From contig OX369286.1 in assembly GCA_947284805.1 (NCBI GenBank), positions 12,212,372 through 12,276,371 of the forward strand: a stretch of 64,000 bases of DNA. Direction: 5' to 3'. Under the pieces are notes generated by a model, which saw only the letters and a list, made by a program, of their open reading frames with translations, searched no databases and had not been told where the DNA came from. The translations under genes and the position numbers were made by a program. Origin of the DNA: Coleophora flavipennella (lineage: Eukaryota; Arthropoda; Insecta; Lepidoptera; Coleophoridae). Positions 10,618-20,584 of this stretch are shown piece after piece. Within the stretch, counting starts at the first letter, position 1. Every line of letters begins with the position of its first letter.

Positions 10618-11221
10618 ATCAGCTTTGTCTACAGCTTCAGATAAAGATGGAAATATCTATATTGAAGATAAGCCGCAAGATATGAATGAAGTTGAAGGTA
10701 TAGAGGTGTGTATTGGTGATCACCAGGGTTCTCGATGAAAAACTACCCTCTTGGGTGCTAGCCCTGATGGAATTTGTGAAGATATGACAGTGGAAATAAA
10801 ATGCCCTATTTCGGCTTACCAATTAAATTTTGACGACGTAGTAAAGAAAAAAAAGGTGCCATTTTTTAAATTAAATCAAAATGGTGATATTAACATCAAC
10901 ACAAAACACAACTGGTATTATCAGATTCAAGGTCAATTACATGTTACTGAAAAATCTAAATGTCTTTTCGGGCTGTGGCTTGGAGAAAATATTCCAATGA
11001 AAACAGAAATAATACACAAAGACGACAAATTCTGGCATGAAGAGATGGAAAATAAATTAACACGATTTTATTTAGATTGCATCTTACCAGAACTGATTGA
11101 TCCAAGGCATACTAGAAACATGCCCATCAGAGACCCTATTTATATACAAGAAGCTATAGCAACGAAGGCAAAGAAAAACAAAACAATTACAATGAAATAT
11201 ACAATGAAATATACTATATAA
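10618..11221 (+). pseudogene. YqaJ-type (lambda exonuclease-like) nuclease exon with one in-frame stop
   Basis: The YqaJ family are PD-(D/E)XK nucleases related to phage recombination exonucleases; in animals they occur in mobile-element-like genes. Here the core is LGASPDGICEDMTVEIKCP (10751-10807), holding the Asp of SPDG and the Glu and Lys of EIK expected at a metal-dependent active site. It is followed by YYQIQGQL, the helix motif typical of the family, and by KFWHEEMENKLTRFYLDCIL. A T-rich tract and AG precede 10618, so this is probably a 3' exon. The same frame runs from 10619 to a TGA at 10736-10738, then continues open to 11221, so a single nonsense codon separates two good halves. 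The domain N-terminus is lost upstream. An RTE fragment abuts the 3' end, so the true C-terminus may have been replaced. Domain call strong; pseudogene status inferred from the stop. Confidence 0.75.
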
Positions 11222-11224
11222 TAC

Positions 11225-11395
11225 ATATCCCACCTCAGATTCGCTGCCGATATCGTGGCCATGGCTGAGACTATGGAAGACCTTAGCAAAATGCTCGATG
11301 GCCTCAGTAAAGTCTCTCAACAAGTGGGTCTTAAAATAAACATGGACAAGACGAAAATAATGTTAAATGTCCGTGTCGCACCCACCCCTCTAAAT
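11225..11395 (+). pseudogene. RTE LINE reverse transcriptase fragment
   Basis: Encodes SHLRFAADIVAMAE then MLDGLSKVSQQVGLKINM and DKTKIML, the same region as 4100-4260. The catalytic box reads FAAD where YADD/FADD is expected, so the second catalytic Asp context is damaged. The fragment stops exactly where the 934-bp direct repeat begins. Confidence 0.8.
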
Positions 11396-12329
11396 TTATA
11401 TGTATATCATCTCTAGCTCGTTTGTATGAAGTGTCCAGAGTGTGCAAATAGTAAAAGATATATTTATTTTATGAAAGTTGGGTTTTTAGGTGATCGCGGG
11501 ATTCTTAATAGACACACAAAATCGCAAGTGTGGACAGATTTTGAGTGACGTAAAAAAAGTTTCTAAAAGTTATGTAGGTAGAAAGTAGCCCAAAATGGTT
11601 CGAGTAATATAACCCACGGCCGGTGTCGCCCTTTTTTTTCGAACTTGGCTGACACACTGCCGTGTGTCTAGACTATGTAGTTTTTCATTATTTCATGTGG
11701 ATAATATATGAAAAATCTTCACCACTATTTCCTTCACTTAGAGGTGATATATTTGATCAAATAAAAAAAACACCAAAATTGGACTAATTTGTAAAAAAAT
11801 ATGCGAGGTTTTCGTTGACACACCCTAACAATTGAGGGTTTCCTAAAACTAAAATCATTTTTCGATTCAGGGATCGGTTTGCAAAATATGAAGTTAATTT
11901 TTGTAGAACCAAATGCTACCCCCCCCCTCCTCTACCAGCTAAACCGCTATTTCAGGACACCTGAAAAAGATTGTAAATATTAGAAAATATAATCTATTTA
12001 AAAGGAAAACTATCAAAGTTCAGTAGGATTTCCTAGTTTAGGAGTAATTATTAAATTGACCAACTTTCGATGTGCAGTTGGATTTGTAAAAATTTCATCG
12101 ATTTTGCATACAAAATGTTCTATTACTAACTTTAAAAATAATTTTGTTTTTCAAAATATACATTTATTTTTTTAAAAGACTAGAGAACCCTACTTTGCGC
12201 GAGTCCGACTCGCACTAGGCCAGTTTTTTCTTTTGCCTTTAGACTCGAGGCTCTTGTTATGTTACACCCGTATACCTAGAAAGAAGATGATACTTACATG
12301 TGTCTGTGTAAGTCTCTGTACTTTTATTA
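11396..12329. repeat. 934-bp direct repeat, copy 1
   Basis: Read line by line, it appears identical to 12766-13699, including a run of eight C residues at 11920-11927. Start-to-start distance is 1370 bp. Near its end it contains a reversed terminus of the GGCCAAGTGC family (GAGTCCGACTCGCACTAGGC). It holds no convincing coding frame. Confidence 0.9.
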
Positions 12330-12590
12330 TTGTTTTTGGGCATTGGCTATATTCGACTCGTATTTTCCATAGCGGCGAGCCTAAACAATAGTTAAAATAA
12401 TTGCGTCGACTGTCTACACTCGGAAAATTTATTTACAATCAGTTTAAATAAATCAATGCATAAAATTAGAGCCTGTTATTACGAGTGATTTAGATGGCAC
12501 CTCATTTGTTAAAGCAAATCGTGTTTGGTTGGAAGTTCTGTGTTTTAATACACGTAAATAGGTTTACGGGTGTATTAATATTGTTAAATA

Positions 12591-12765
12591 TCCTTACTAA
12601 TACTATAAATGAGAAAATGTTTTTGTTTGTATGTTTGTTACCTTTTTACGCTTCAACGCCTTCAGCAATCTTAATGAAATTTGTTATGCAGGTAGCCTGA
12701 GTCACGTGGAAGGACATAGACTAGTTTTTATTTCGTGAAAATAGCAAAGTCCGATGCAGTTTTCC
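12591..12765 (+). mobile_element. Helitron-like 5' end, truncated
   Basis: Starts TCCTTACTAATACTATAAAT directly after an A, as Helitrons do. It continues with TTTGTTACCTTTTTACGC and a GTCACGTGGAAGGACATAGA block shared with 27935-28358 and 57202-57686. It stops abruptly at 12765, where the second 934-bp copy begins. Confidence 0.75.
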
Positions 12766-13699
12766 TTATATGTATATCATCTCTAGCTCGTTTGTATGAA
12801 GTGTCCAGAGTGTGCAAATAGTAAAAGATATATTTATTTTATGAAAGTTGGGTTTTTAGGTGATCGCGGGATTCTTAATAGACACACAAAATCGCAAGTG
12901 TGGACAGATTTTGAGTGACGTAAAAAAAGTTTCTAAAAGTTATGTAGGTAGAAAGTAGCCCAAAATGGTTCGAGTAATATAACCCACGGCCGGTGTCGCC
13001 CTTTTTTTTCGAACTTGGCTGACACACTGCCGTGTGTCTAGACTATGTAGTTTTTCATTATTTCATGTGGATAATATATGAAAAATCTTCACCACTATTT
13101 CCTTCACTTAGAGGTGATATATTTGATCAAATAAAAAAAACACCAAAATTGGACTAATTTGTAAAAAAATATGCGAGGTTTTCGTTGACACACCCTAACA
13201 ATTGAGGGTTTCCTAAAACTAAAATCATTTTTCGATTCAGGGATCGGTTTGCAAAATATGAAGTTAATTTTTGTAGAACCAAATGCTACCCCCCCCCTCC
13301 TCTACCAGCTAAACCGCTATTTCAGGACACCTGAAAAAGATTGTAAATATTAGAAAATATAATCTATTTAAAAGGAAAACTATCAAAGTTCAGTAGGATT
13401 TCCTAGTTTAGGAGTAATTATTAAATTGACCAACTTTCGATGTGCAGTTGGATTTGTAAAAATTTCATCGATTTTGCATACAAAATGTTCTATTACTAAC
13501 TTTAAAAATAATTTTGTTTTTCAAAATATACATTTATTTTTTTAAAAGACTAGAGAACCCTACTTTGCGCGAGTCCGACTCGCACTAGGCCAGTTTTTTC
13601 TTTTGCCTTTAGACTCGAGGCTCTTGTTATGTTACACCCGTATACCTAGAAAGAAGATGATACTTACATGTGTCTGTGTAAGTCTCTGTACTTTTATTA
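12766..13699. repeat. 934-bp direct repeat, copy 2
   Basis: Apparently identical copy of 11396-12329; see there. The right flanks of the two copies differ (TTGTTTTTGG against CTCTATGACT). Confidence 0.9.
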
Positions 13700-14454
13700 C
13701 TCTATGACTCTGGTGTAGCTGTATACCTACACAGCGCGCGCGATGTTATGGTGCGGGTGGTGCGGGGAGAGATATAGAGCTCCGCCCAGACGCTCAAGGT
13801 CGCTAGCCCATGTACAAGCCTTAATATAGAAAAACTCTTGTCAACAACTAAAAACTGAGCTCGCTGTTTATCCATCAATAATAGCCTCTGAAATTGCGTT
13901 ATACGATTCATTTTCTCTTAACTCCTCTTTGAAATAGATCTCTATTCCTTTAGAGAACGCAACAGAATTTGCTGGCACAACAAGTCTTCTTGCGCAAAAG
14001 AGATTGGTTGTAACCACCTGAAGTTTCGGCGTTTAAAATCCAAGCTCAGTCTTTGTTTAAAAGATTGTTAGTCCCGTGCGTGGGAGTGCGAAAAAAGACG
14101 TTTTGTCGCGACAGTGTTTATGTTTATAGCGATCTGTTGTGAGTGAGTTAAAAAGAGACGGTCGTATGTTAGCGTGCGAGGAGCATGTGATCAATACGTG
14201 GGTGCCAGTGGCTGTGGCGTCTCGTGGAGGCTTTACTAATGGTCGTTTTCTTACATTTGCATCCTAATTGACTTCGCTCAAGTCGGATCTTCCTTTTGTC
14301 TGTTGACGCGAATTGCGTCTCGAATTAGCATCTCCCTTGTAGACTAGTATATAATATTAGTACTAACAAAGTAGTAACATACAGTATGGACACTCCTTAC
14401 CGCTCTCTAGATTGCGACCTCACCCCTCGTCACCCAGATTGATAAAGATTGGTT
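13700..14454. other. Unassigned sequence, no gene seen
   Basis: Moderate GC in places (13730-13800 and 14080-14230) but no domain or splice-supported frame. No repeat recognised. Confidence 0.45.
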
Positions 14455-14555
14455 ACAGTTTGGTTGTCGAACGTATATGATTTTGCCGCCATTTCGTTTG
14501 CTCCGTCATTTGTTGTAGAAATGTCATTTTACGACCGTTGTATGCAGTGTCCGGG
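14455..14555 (-). repeat. Dispersed repeat related to 22745-22975
   Basis: Plus-strand blocks ACAGTTTGGTTGTCGAACG, CGTTTGCTCCGTCATTTGTT and TGCAGTGTCCGGGG are reverse complements of blocks in the tandem pair at 22745-22975. Confidence 0.6.
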
Positions 14556-15087
14556 GTTTGCTTGTATACTAGCAATGTTGAGTAATTTTATTTCGACGTG
14601 TGAGTTGTGGGCGTACCACTGAATTAATTAATTGTTTTATGTTTTTTTTTTATGATGATGTTAGTTTGTGGGAGGGCCTAAAAAAACGCGAATAATTAGG
14701 GCTAAGTTAAATGGTTAATTTTATTTTAGTTCCGGGTCGTTCTTTTCCCTCTAATATGGTTGTGGGGAGCGATGGCTGACTCTCACGTTATACTCGTGAC
14801 CGGGAGCTGGCCTATTCTTGTCAAAGGCATTAATGACATTTAAATTGTTTAAAGTATAAGTCATTTTGTTTTCTTGTTCTAATGACATATTTTGTTTTAT
14901 ATGAATGATTGTATTTTGACGTTATTTACTTATAATTGTTTTTTTTTCATAAATGAAATGATTAATTATGTAATTACTATTTTACGACTATCAGAAAGAG
15001 TGCAATTACCACCTATTTAAAAAAAAAACATCTTGTGAGTAATCTTGAAATATCTGTAAGGCCTTGTCTGTGTTTTCTTAGTCTATT
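14556..15087. other. AT-rich spacer
   Basis: No gene seen. Around 14728-14765 a TCGTTCTTTTCCCTCTAATA block recurs at 53815-53835, so part of this is a dispersed repeat. Confidence 0.45.
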
Positions 15088-15467
15088 AGTTATGGGTCCC
15101 CAGGAGGCTATAGTTTCCATACAAACGTAGTTCCGCTTTAAAATTACATGCCGTTACATGCTTTTGAAAAACTACATGCCGGATTGAATCCAAACTGTGC
15201 AAATATATTGAGTAGACAGATATCGATGTTTGTAATTAGTTTTCGATGTACTGATAAAAAACGTAAAAAAAGAAACTTTCAGTACAATATTAATTTAAAC
15301 CTTTGTTTAGTTACGTCTCAATTTACTGCGATGAAAACTAATTACAAACATCGATATGTATATACCCAATATATTCACAAAGTTGGGATTCAATCCAGCA
15401 TGTAGTTTTTATATTAAAGCGGAACTACGTTTGTATGGAAACTCGAGCCTCCTGGGGGACCCTTAAT
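15088..15467. mobile_element. MITE-like long inverted repeat
   Basis: The left arm GGGTCCCCAGGAGGC, CCATACAAACGTAGTTCCGC, ACTACATGCC(G)GATTGAATCC mirrors the right arm GGATTCAATCCAGCATGTAG, GCGGAACTACGTTTGTATGG, GCCTCCTGGGGGACCC. Inner arms also pair (ATCGATGTTTGTAATTAG against its complement). No transposase; an 85-residue frame across it is a by-product. Confidence 0.8.
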
Positions 15468-15752
15468 GTATTATTTTGAGATCTTCGTGATTATTCTTAA
15501 ATTATTAGGTAGGTGACTCTATATAACAGACTGTAGTACATGTACCTAGTTGGTATTTTGGTGTAATCATTACTAGTGTGTACATAACACTAACCTTTAA
15601 ATCTTTGTAACATAACTTTCACAGCTCAGCTCAACGAAACAACATAACATAGCCACACATAGCCCATCGCTAAATAAAACATAAATCCCTGTGTTAGAAA
15701 CAATAAATTTTCGGTTTTCCGTATCAAACGGAGATTTGCGGTGGTGGGGGGC

Positions 15753-15765
15753 GTTGCTAGGCAAC
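15753..15765. promoter_or_regulatory. RFX-type X-box palindrome inside a G/C inverted repeat
   Basis: GTTGCTAGGCAAC matches the RFX X-box. It sits inside a larger inverted repeat with GGGGGG on the left and CCCCCC on the right. No adjacent gene was found. Confidence 0.35.
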
Positions 15766-15901
15766 CGTCCCCCCATCTCCCTCGGATCACTTTTAAACTT
15801 TCATGCCGGAAAGTTTTAAGGTTCGCCTGTGGCTCGGCCGCCTTCTTTTTGTTTTAAGCCTGTTTTCGTTAGAAGACAACACGGCGCGCCGGGCTCGCAT
15901 T

Positions 15902-16205
15902 AAAAAATTCGCAATAGGAAAACAAATTCTTGGAAAGAAATTCACAATAGGAAAACAAATTCTTGGATAGAAAGTAGCAATAGGAAAACAAATTCTTGAA
16001 AAGAAATTCTCAATAGAAAAACAAATTCTTGGAAAGAAACTGGCAATAAGAAAACAAATTCTTGGAAATAAATTCGTAATAGGAAAACAAATTCTTGGAA
16101 ATAAATTCTCAATAGGAAAACAAATTCTTGGAAAGAATCTGGCAATAGGAAAACAAATTCTTGGAAAGAAATTCGTAATAGGAAAACAAATTCTTGGAAA
16201 GAAAT
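15902..16205. repeat. Tandem array, 33-bp unit
   Basis: Nine or so units share AATAGGAAAACAAATTCTTG then GAAAGAAATTC. The 33-bp period is a multiple of three, so a minus-strand frame (15942-16145) encodes an 11-residue repeat with FQEFVFLL. It is read as a minisatellite. Confidence 0.85.
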
Positions 16206-16249
16206 TCGGTTGAACGACCAGGAAACTATTTAGAGTGAAAGTTGTAGAT

Positions 16250-16534
16250 TATAAGAAGCTTCTTCTTCTTTATAACAGCCGATAGAGGTCCGCTGCTGGA
16301 CAAAGGCCTCCCCCAAGGATTTCCACGACGACCGATCCTAATACCGGTCTATAAGAAGCTTCATCATCATCATATCAGCCGACGGACGTCCACTGCTGGA
16401 CATAGGCCTCCCCCAAGGATTTCCATGACGACCAGTTCAGCGCTGCCTGCATCCAGCGTCTTCCCGTGACCTTCACCAGGTCATCGGTCCACCGACTGGG
16501 AGGCCTACTTACGTTACCATACTATAAGAAGCTT
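16250..16534 (-). mobile_element. Two RTE LINE 3' ends bounded by three copies of a 12-bp target
   Basis: TATAAGAAGCTT occurs at 16250-16261, 16350-16361 and 16523-16534. Between the first two lies an 88-bp minus-strand RTE 3' end (ACAGCCGATAGAGGTCCGC and on). Between the last two lies a 161-bp one (ATATCAGCCGACGGACGTCC and on). The 12-mers behave as target-site duplications. Confidence 0.85.
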
Positions 16535-16582
16535 AGATTCGTAAAATAGGGTTGGTTCTTATTTATTGGCGGCAAATGTTTT

Positions 16583-16866
16583 TTTATTCACTATTGGTTA
16601 GCTCTTGGCATCATCTCACTTGATGGTAAGTGACAATGATGTCGAAGATAGAAGCGGACTTACCAAGATTCCCCAACGCAATGCGAAGCTGGCTCTTTTA
16701 TCTTCAAGCCAGAACACGTCAATATTGTTAGCATTGAAGCTTGACGGCAAGACGTAGATAAGATAGTGGATGCTAGCCTGGCGGGTTTAGAATGTCCTTC
16801 CATCAACTAAATCGAGTCTCACAAAGTTAGAATCCGCCGGGAATCGAACCCGCGACCTCCTGATCT
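16583..16866 (-). mobile_element. SINE family A, 5' head truncated
   Basis: The tail (CATCTCACTTGATGGTAAG) is at the left. The body follows, and the B-box region reads GGGAATCGAACCCGCGACCT in reverse. The A-box half of the tRNA head is missing after 16866. Confidence 0.8.
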
Positions 16867-16969
16867 GTTTTTAAATGAGACATAGGCCAAAAAAGTGTAA
16901 GATTTTGACCGTCACAACACTCACTTACGAGTACATATCCAGTAGCCTAGCGGATATACAGAGTGACTT

Positions 16970-17222
16970 TTAATTAGTTCTTGATAACAAAAGGAATGCA
17001 TGTACTCGTGATTACAAACAACTTTCCCAAAGAAACTATATGTCAAATATGAAAAAAAATGTTTGGTCTTTTATACATTTTTGCCGATTTGATAACTTAT
17101 TTGTATCGAGGACCAAAAAATTTTTTTCATATTTGACATATAGTTTTTTTTGGAAAAGTTGTTTGTAATCACGAGTACATGCATACCTTTTGTTATTAAG
17201 AACTAATTTAAAGTCACCCTGT
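16970..17222. mobile_element. MITE-like inverted repeat with CAGRGTGACT ends
   Basis: The left arm CAGAGTGACTTTTAATTAGT, CATGTACTCGTGATTACAAA, ACTATATGTCAAATATG is mirrored by CATATTTGACATATAGT, TTTGTAATCACGAGTACATG, TTAAAGTCACCCTGTATA. Ends of the CAGGGTG type with a TA at the edge suggest a TA-targeting DNA transposon; that is inference. Confidence 0.75.
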
Positions 17223-17369
17223 ATACGTTGCTAGCGGTAGAACGCTCTGCTAACACAAGGAGCCTGTGGGCTAGCTATACCCTACGGACTTTCAATGTCT
17301 TACGGGTCCACTACAATAATTTATTTATTTACTTATATCAGATAACAAAGCACAATCTACAGATCCATA

Positions 17370-17793
17370 TCTAATATATAAAATTCTCGTGTCACAGTTT
17401 TCGTTCCCTTACTCCTCCGAAACGGCTTGACCGATTCTCATGAAATTTTGTGAGCATATTGAGTAGGTCTGAGAATCGGCCAACATCATTTTTTTTTTTA
17501 GGGTAGGGTAGGGTAGGGTAGGGTTGGGTAGTGTAGTGTAGGGTAGTGTAGGGTAGGGTAGTGTAGTGTAGTGTAGTGTATGTAGGGTAGGGTAGGGTAG
17601 TGTAGGGTAGGGTAGTGTAGGGTAGGGTAGGGTAGTGTAGTGTAGGGTAGGGTAGTGTAGTGTAGTGTATGTAGGGTAGGGTAGTGTAGGTTAGGGTAGT
17701 GTAGGGTAGGGTAGTGTAGTGTAGTGTAGGGTAGGGTAGGGTAGGGCAGTGTAATGTAATGTAAGGCGGTACGTAGTTCGCTGGGACAGCTAG
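17370..17793 (+). mobile_element. Helitron-like element with GGGTA/GTGTA minisatellite, copy 1
   Basis: Starts TCTAATATATAAAATTCTCG and ends CTGGGACAGCTAG, matching Helitron TC...CTAG termini. The interior is a 5-bp minisatellite (17498-17755) that includes four or more consecutive GGGTA units, a G-quadruplex-compatible run at about 17501-17525. No coding region. The second copy starts at the very next base. Confidence 0.85.
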
Positions 17794-18267
17794 TCTAATA
17801 TATAAAATTCTCGTGTCACAGTTTTCGTTCCCTTACTCCTCCGAAACGGCTTGACCGATTCTCATGAAATTTTCTGAGCATATTGAGTAGGTCTGAGAAT
17901 AGGCCAACATCTATTTTATTTTAGGGTAGGGTAGTGTAGGGTAGGGTAGGGTAGGGTAGTGTAGGGTAGGGTAGGGTAGTGTAGTGTAGGGTAGTGTAGG
18001 GTAGGGTAGTGTAGTGTAGTGTATGTAGGGTAGGGTAGTGTAGGGTAGGGTAGTGTAGGGTAGAGTAGTGTAGGGTAGTGTAGGGTAGGGTAGTGTAGGG
18101 TAGGGTAGGGTAGGGTAGTGTAGGGTAGGGTAGTGTAGTGTAGGGTAGTGTAGGGTAGGGTAGTGTAGTGTAGGGTAGGGTAGGGTAGTGTAGTGTAGTG
18201 TAGGGTAGGGTAGGGCAGGGCAGTGTAATGTAATGTAAGGCGGTACGTAGTTCGCCGGGACAGCTAG
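17794..18267 (+). mobile_element. Helitron-like element with GGGTA/GTGTA minisatellite, copy 2
   Basis: Same start and end (CGCCGGGACAGCTAG, then T). It abuts copy 1 with no spacer, in the same orientation. The minisatellite at 17925-18235 is longer and has its own mix of GGGTA and GTGTA units. Confidence 0.85.
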
Positions 18268-18399
18268 TTATACAATAAAACTTTCATGCCATTAAAAAAA
18301 ATGAGATCCATAAGTGAGCACACAATGGAATTTAACAGCGATAACCAACCAATGTTGGTGGCAAAAGCTCAAAAAATTGCCACTAAACTAGAAAAAATC

Positions 18400-18997
18400 G
18401 GCCAAGTGCGAGTCGCACACGCGCACGAAGCGTTCCGAACCATTATCTATTAAAATCACGTTTCTTCTATGGAAGCCCCCCTTAAATATTAATTTTATTT
18501 TAATTTAATTATTTATTTTTAAAGTTAATATATATACTTAACTAAATATTCTATGAATATTTCAAGCGTCTACCTGTCGCCGTTATAAATATCGAGCAAA
18601 AACGAGCAAAAAAAATCACGTTTGTTGTATTTATTATTATTTTTTACTATACCCTTATTTTTTCACTTTTTCTAATTTTTTGTATTTTTTGTTATAGCGG
18701 CAACAAAAATACATTATCTGTGAAAATTTCAACTGTCTAGCTATCACGGTTCATGACATACAGCCTGATGACAGACGGACGGACGGATGGACAGACAGAC
18801 GGACAACGAAGTCACAGTAATAGCCTTTTGTTTTTGTTTCATTTATTTGCATTCCCACACTGTTCAGTAGTGGTTTGATGTTTGTGAGTATAGTGTCCAG
18901 GTCTTGTAATATATCTCCGATGATTATAACGTCGTCAGCGAAGGAGAGTATGACTGAGAGAATAGGGTCCCGTTTTTACCCTTCGGGTACGGAACCC
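18400..18997 (+). mobile_element. 'GGCCAAGTGC...GGAACCCT' element interrupted by a LINE fragment
   Basis: Starts ATCGGCCAAGTGCGAGTCGC and ends TTCGGGTACGGAACCCTAAA. The GACAGACGGACGGACGG block before the end is typical of the family. Between about 18822 and 18960 it is interrupted by a minus-strand reverse transcriptase fragment. Confidence 0.7.
18838..18957 (-). pseudogene. Reverse transcriptase fragment with FADD box
   Basis: The minus-strand translation reads SVILSFADDVIIIGDILQ, then LLNSVGMQINE. This is the catalytic C motif (FADD) plus the downstream block of a non-LTR reverse transcriptase. Only about 40 codons remain. The wording of the motif differs from the RTE copies (FADDIVVMAE), so it comes from another LINE family. 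It lies inside a GGCCAAGTGC-family element. Confidence 0.7.
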
Positions 18998-19288
18998 TAA
19001 AACGTATATACCTAACCTTTTCGCAACCTGAATGTCGATATGAAGTTTTTTAACTCGACGAGAGAGAGGATACAAAATTGATGAGTCCCGTAACCGCGCA
19101 GCCAAGCAAACGAGCCCGAAGCTGCTTTTAGCCCGTAATTGGCGGGCTTTTAAGACTGCCGCACTTTCATCCGACGCCGACGTACGCGCTGGCGGCGGAA
19201 AAAACAAAAGATGACATTTTTGTGTGAAGAAAAATCCTGCGAGGAAAAAGATTGTACGCTTGCATTACAGGTATAAAAAGAGTATATA
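18998..19288. other. Spacer between repeats
   Basis: No supported feature. A moderately GC-rich stretch at 19090-19200 has open minus-strand frames but no recognisable domain. Confidence 0.4.
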
Positions 19289-19494
19289 CGCAGAGATTTG
19301 TTACCATAGATGGGTTATGCAATAACAAACAACATTTGAAAATAGAAGCCATTTACACACACAATGTTATAGGTAGTTCCCTTCTATTGCACTGAATGTT
19401 ACTGAGAAAAGAGATGCCAATTGGCATCTTTTTTTTGCTTCACTTTTTAAACGCATGTAACCTATCTACCTCCCTTATATATAGCATATCTCTG
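19289..19494 (+). mobile_element. 206-bp short inverted-terminal element, copy 2
   Basis: Starts CGCAGAGATTTGTTACC and ends ATATCTCTG. It is flanked by TATATA at 19283-19288 and 19495-19500. It has the same length as 7118-7323 and the same central palindrome AGATGCCAATTGGCATCT. Non-coding. Confidence 0.75.
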
Positions 19495-19869
19495 TATATA
19501 CGAGTATTCTTGTTCTTCGAAGGGCTGCTTCATCCATTCTGAGCTATGGTTTTATTTGCAGGAATAAAAGTCTCCAAAGTAACCAATCGCCACATGAAAT
19601 TTATTTCTAGGAAAAAATCTGCTATCAGAGGAATACAGACAATGCCCGACTTGCGGAAAAGTTACGTTAAGCATGTAGGTAGGTACTTATTCTTAGGTAT
19701 ATTTACGTCATTATTGTGTAATGTGGGTCTTTCCATGAAGTAAAACGACAGCTCCTTTTGATAGTTACGTAATTATTGTATGAAGTCGATACAGTAACTC
19801 TCCAAGTATTCATGATAAATGTACTAAAAACTATCTACCTTATATCTCCTACATGACTAATATACTTCT

Positions 19870-20113
19870 TATCAGCTCATATACGTCCCCACCCAGAGGC
19901 TCGAGCCTACTCTAAATTAGGGCGATTGGACTTTAGTCGAGTTTCTTCGCAGGCGTGTGCAAGTTTCCTCACGATTTTTCCTTCACCGTAAGAGCGTCGG
20001 ACAAACGTTCATATGACATCGAAATTCGAAAACACATTGGTACGTGGCAGGATTCGAACCACGGCCTCGCGGACAGGAGGTAGCAGCCGTAACCGTTACG
20101 CCACCGACGCTCC
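19870..20113 (-). mobile_element. SINE family B
   Basis: Reverse complement of a tRNA-headed SINE. The plus strand reads ATCAGCTCATATACGTCCCC at the tail side, then GGCAGGATTCGAACCACGGC (B box), then CCACCGACGCTC at the head. An internal stretch around the GTCGACC block is deleted. Confidence 0.85.
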
Positions 20114-20584
20114 TAATCTTAGTGAATCTGACTTATCTTACATTTTAATTAAAGTAATAATTTGCAAATGAATAAATGTAACGAACAATAAATCGGCCAC
20201 GGCTTCTTCACGTTGAAATCCCGTCCCGACTTATATCCCGCCCAAATGATAATTAAATGCTTATTCAAATATTATTAAGCTTTACAGACTTAATATTTTA
20301 AAGTTAGCAAAACAAAAGTGGTAGTCAATGATCATGCTAAATCTGAAAATTGTATCTATCTAACTCTGACACGTTGCAATTTGTATGAGCGCTTCTCTGT
20401 CTGCAATGTCATCTGTATTACATTGGTAAATATCCCACCATACAAATGTTCAAACTATGCAATGAAATAACGGTTAAAAACTGCCAAAAACTTATTTGCA
20501 GGTTTGTTCTATAGAATAAAGGAACGCCCTGGATAAATACCTGAGATTTTATCTGAATAGCTCATGTAAGTCTGTGAATTATAA

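Noticed and set aside
11396..13699. The 934-bp repeats as a pair of LTRs
   Set aside because: Ends are not TG...CA, the 436-bp spacer has no gag/pol, and no target duplication is seen.
15942..16145. 67-residue FQEFVFLL repeat protein
   Set aside because: A by-product of the 33-bp tandem array, with no promoter, start context or splice sites.
17498..18235. Telomeric DNA
   Set aside because: Units are GGGTA/GTGTA of 5 bp inside Helitron ends, not the insect TTAGG repeat, and occur internally in both orientations.
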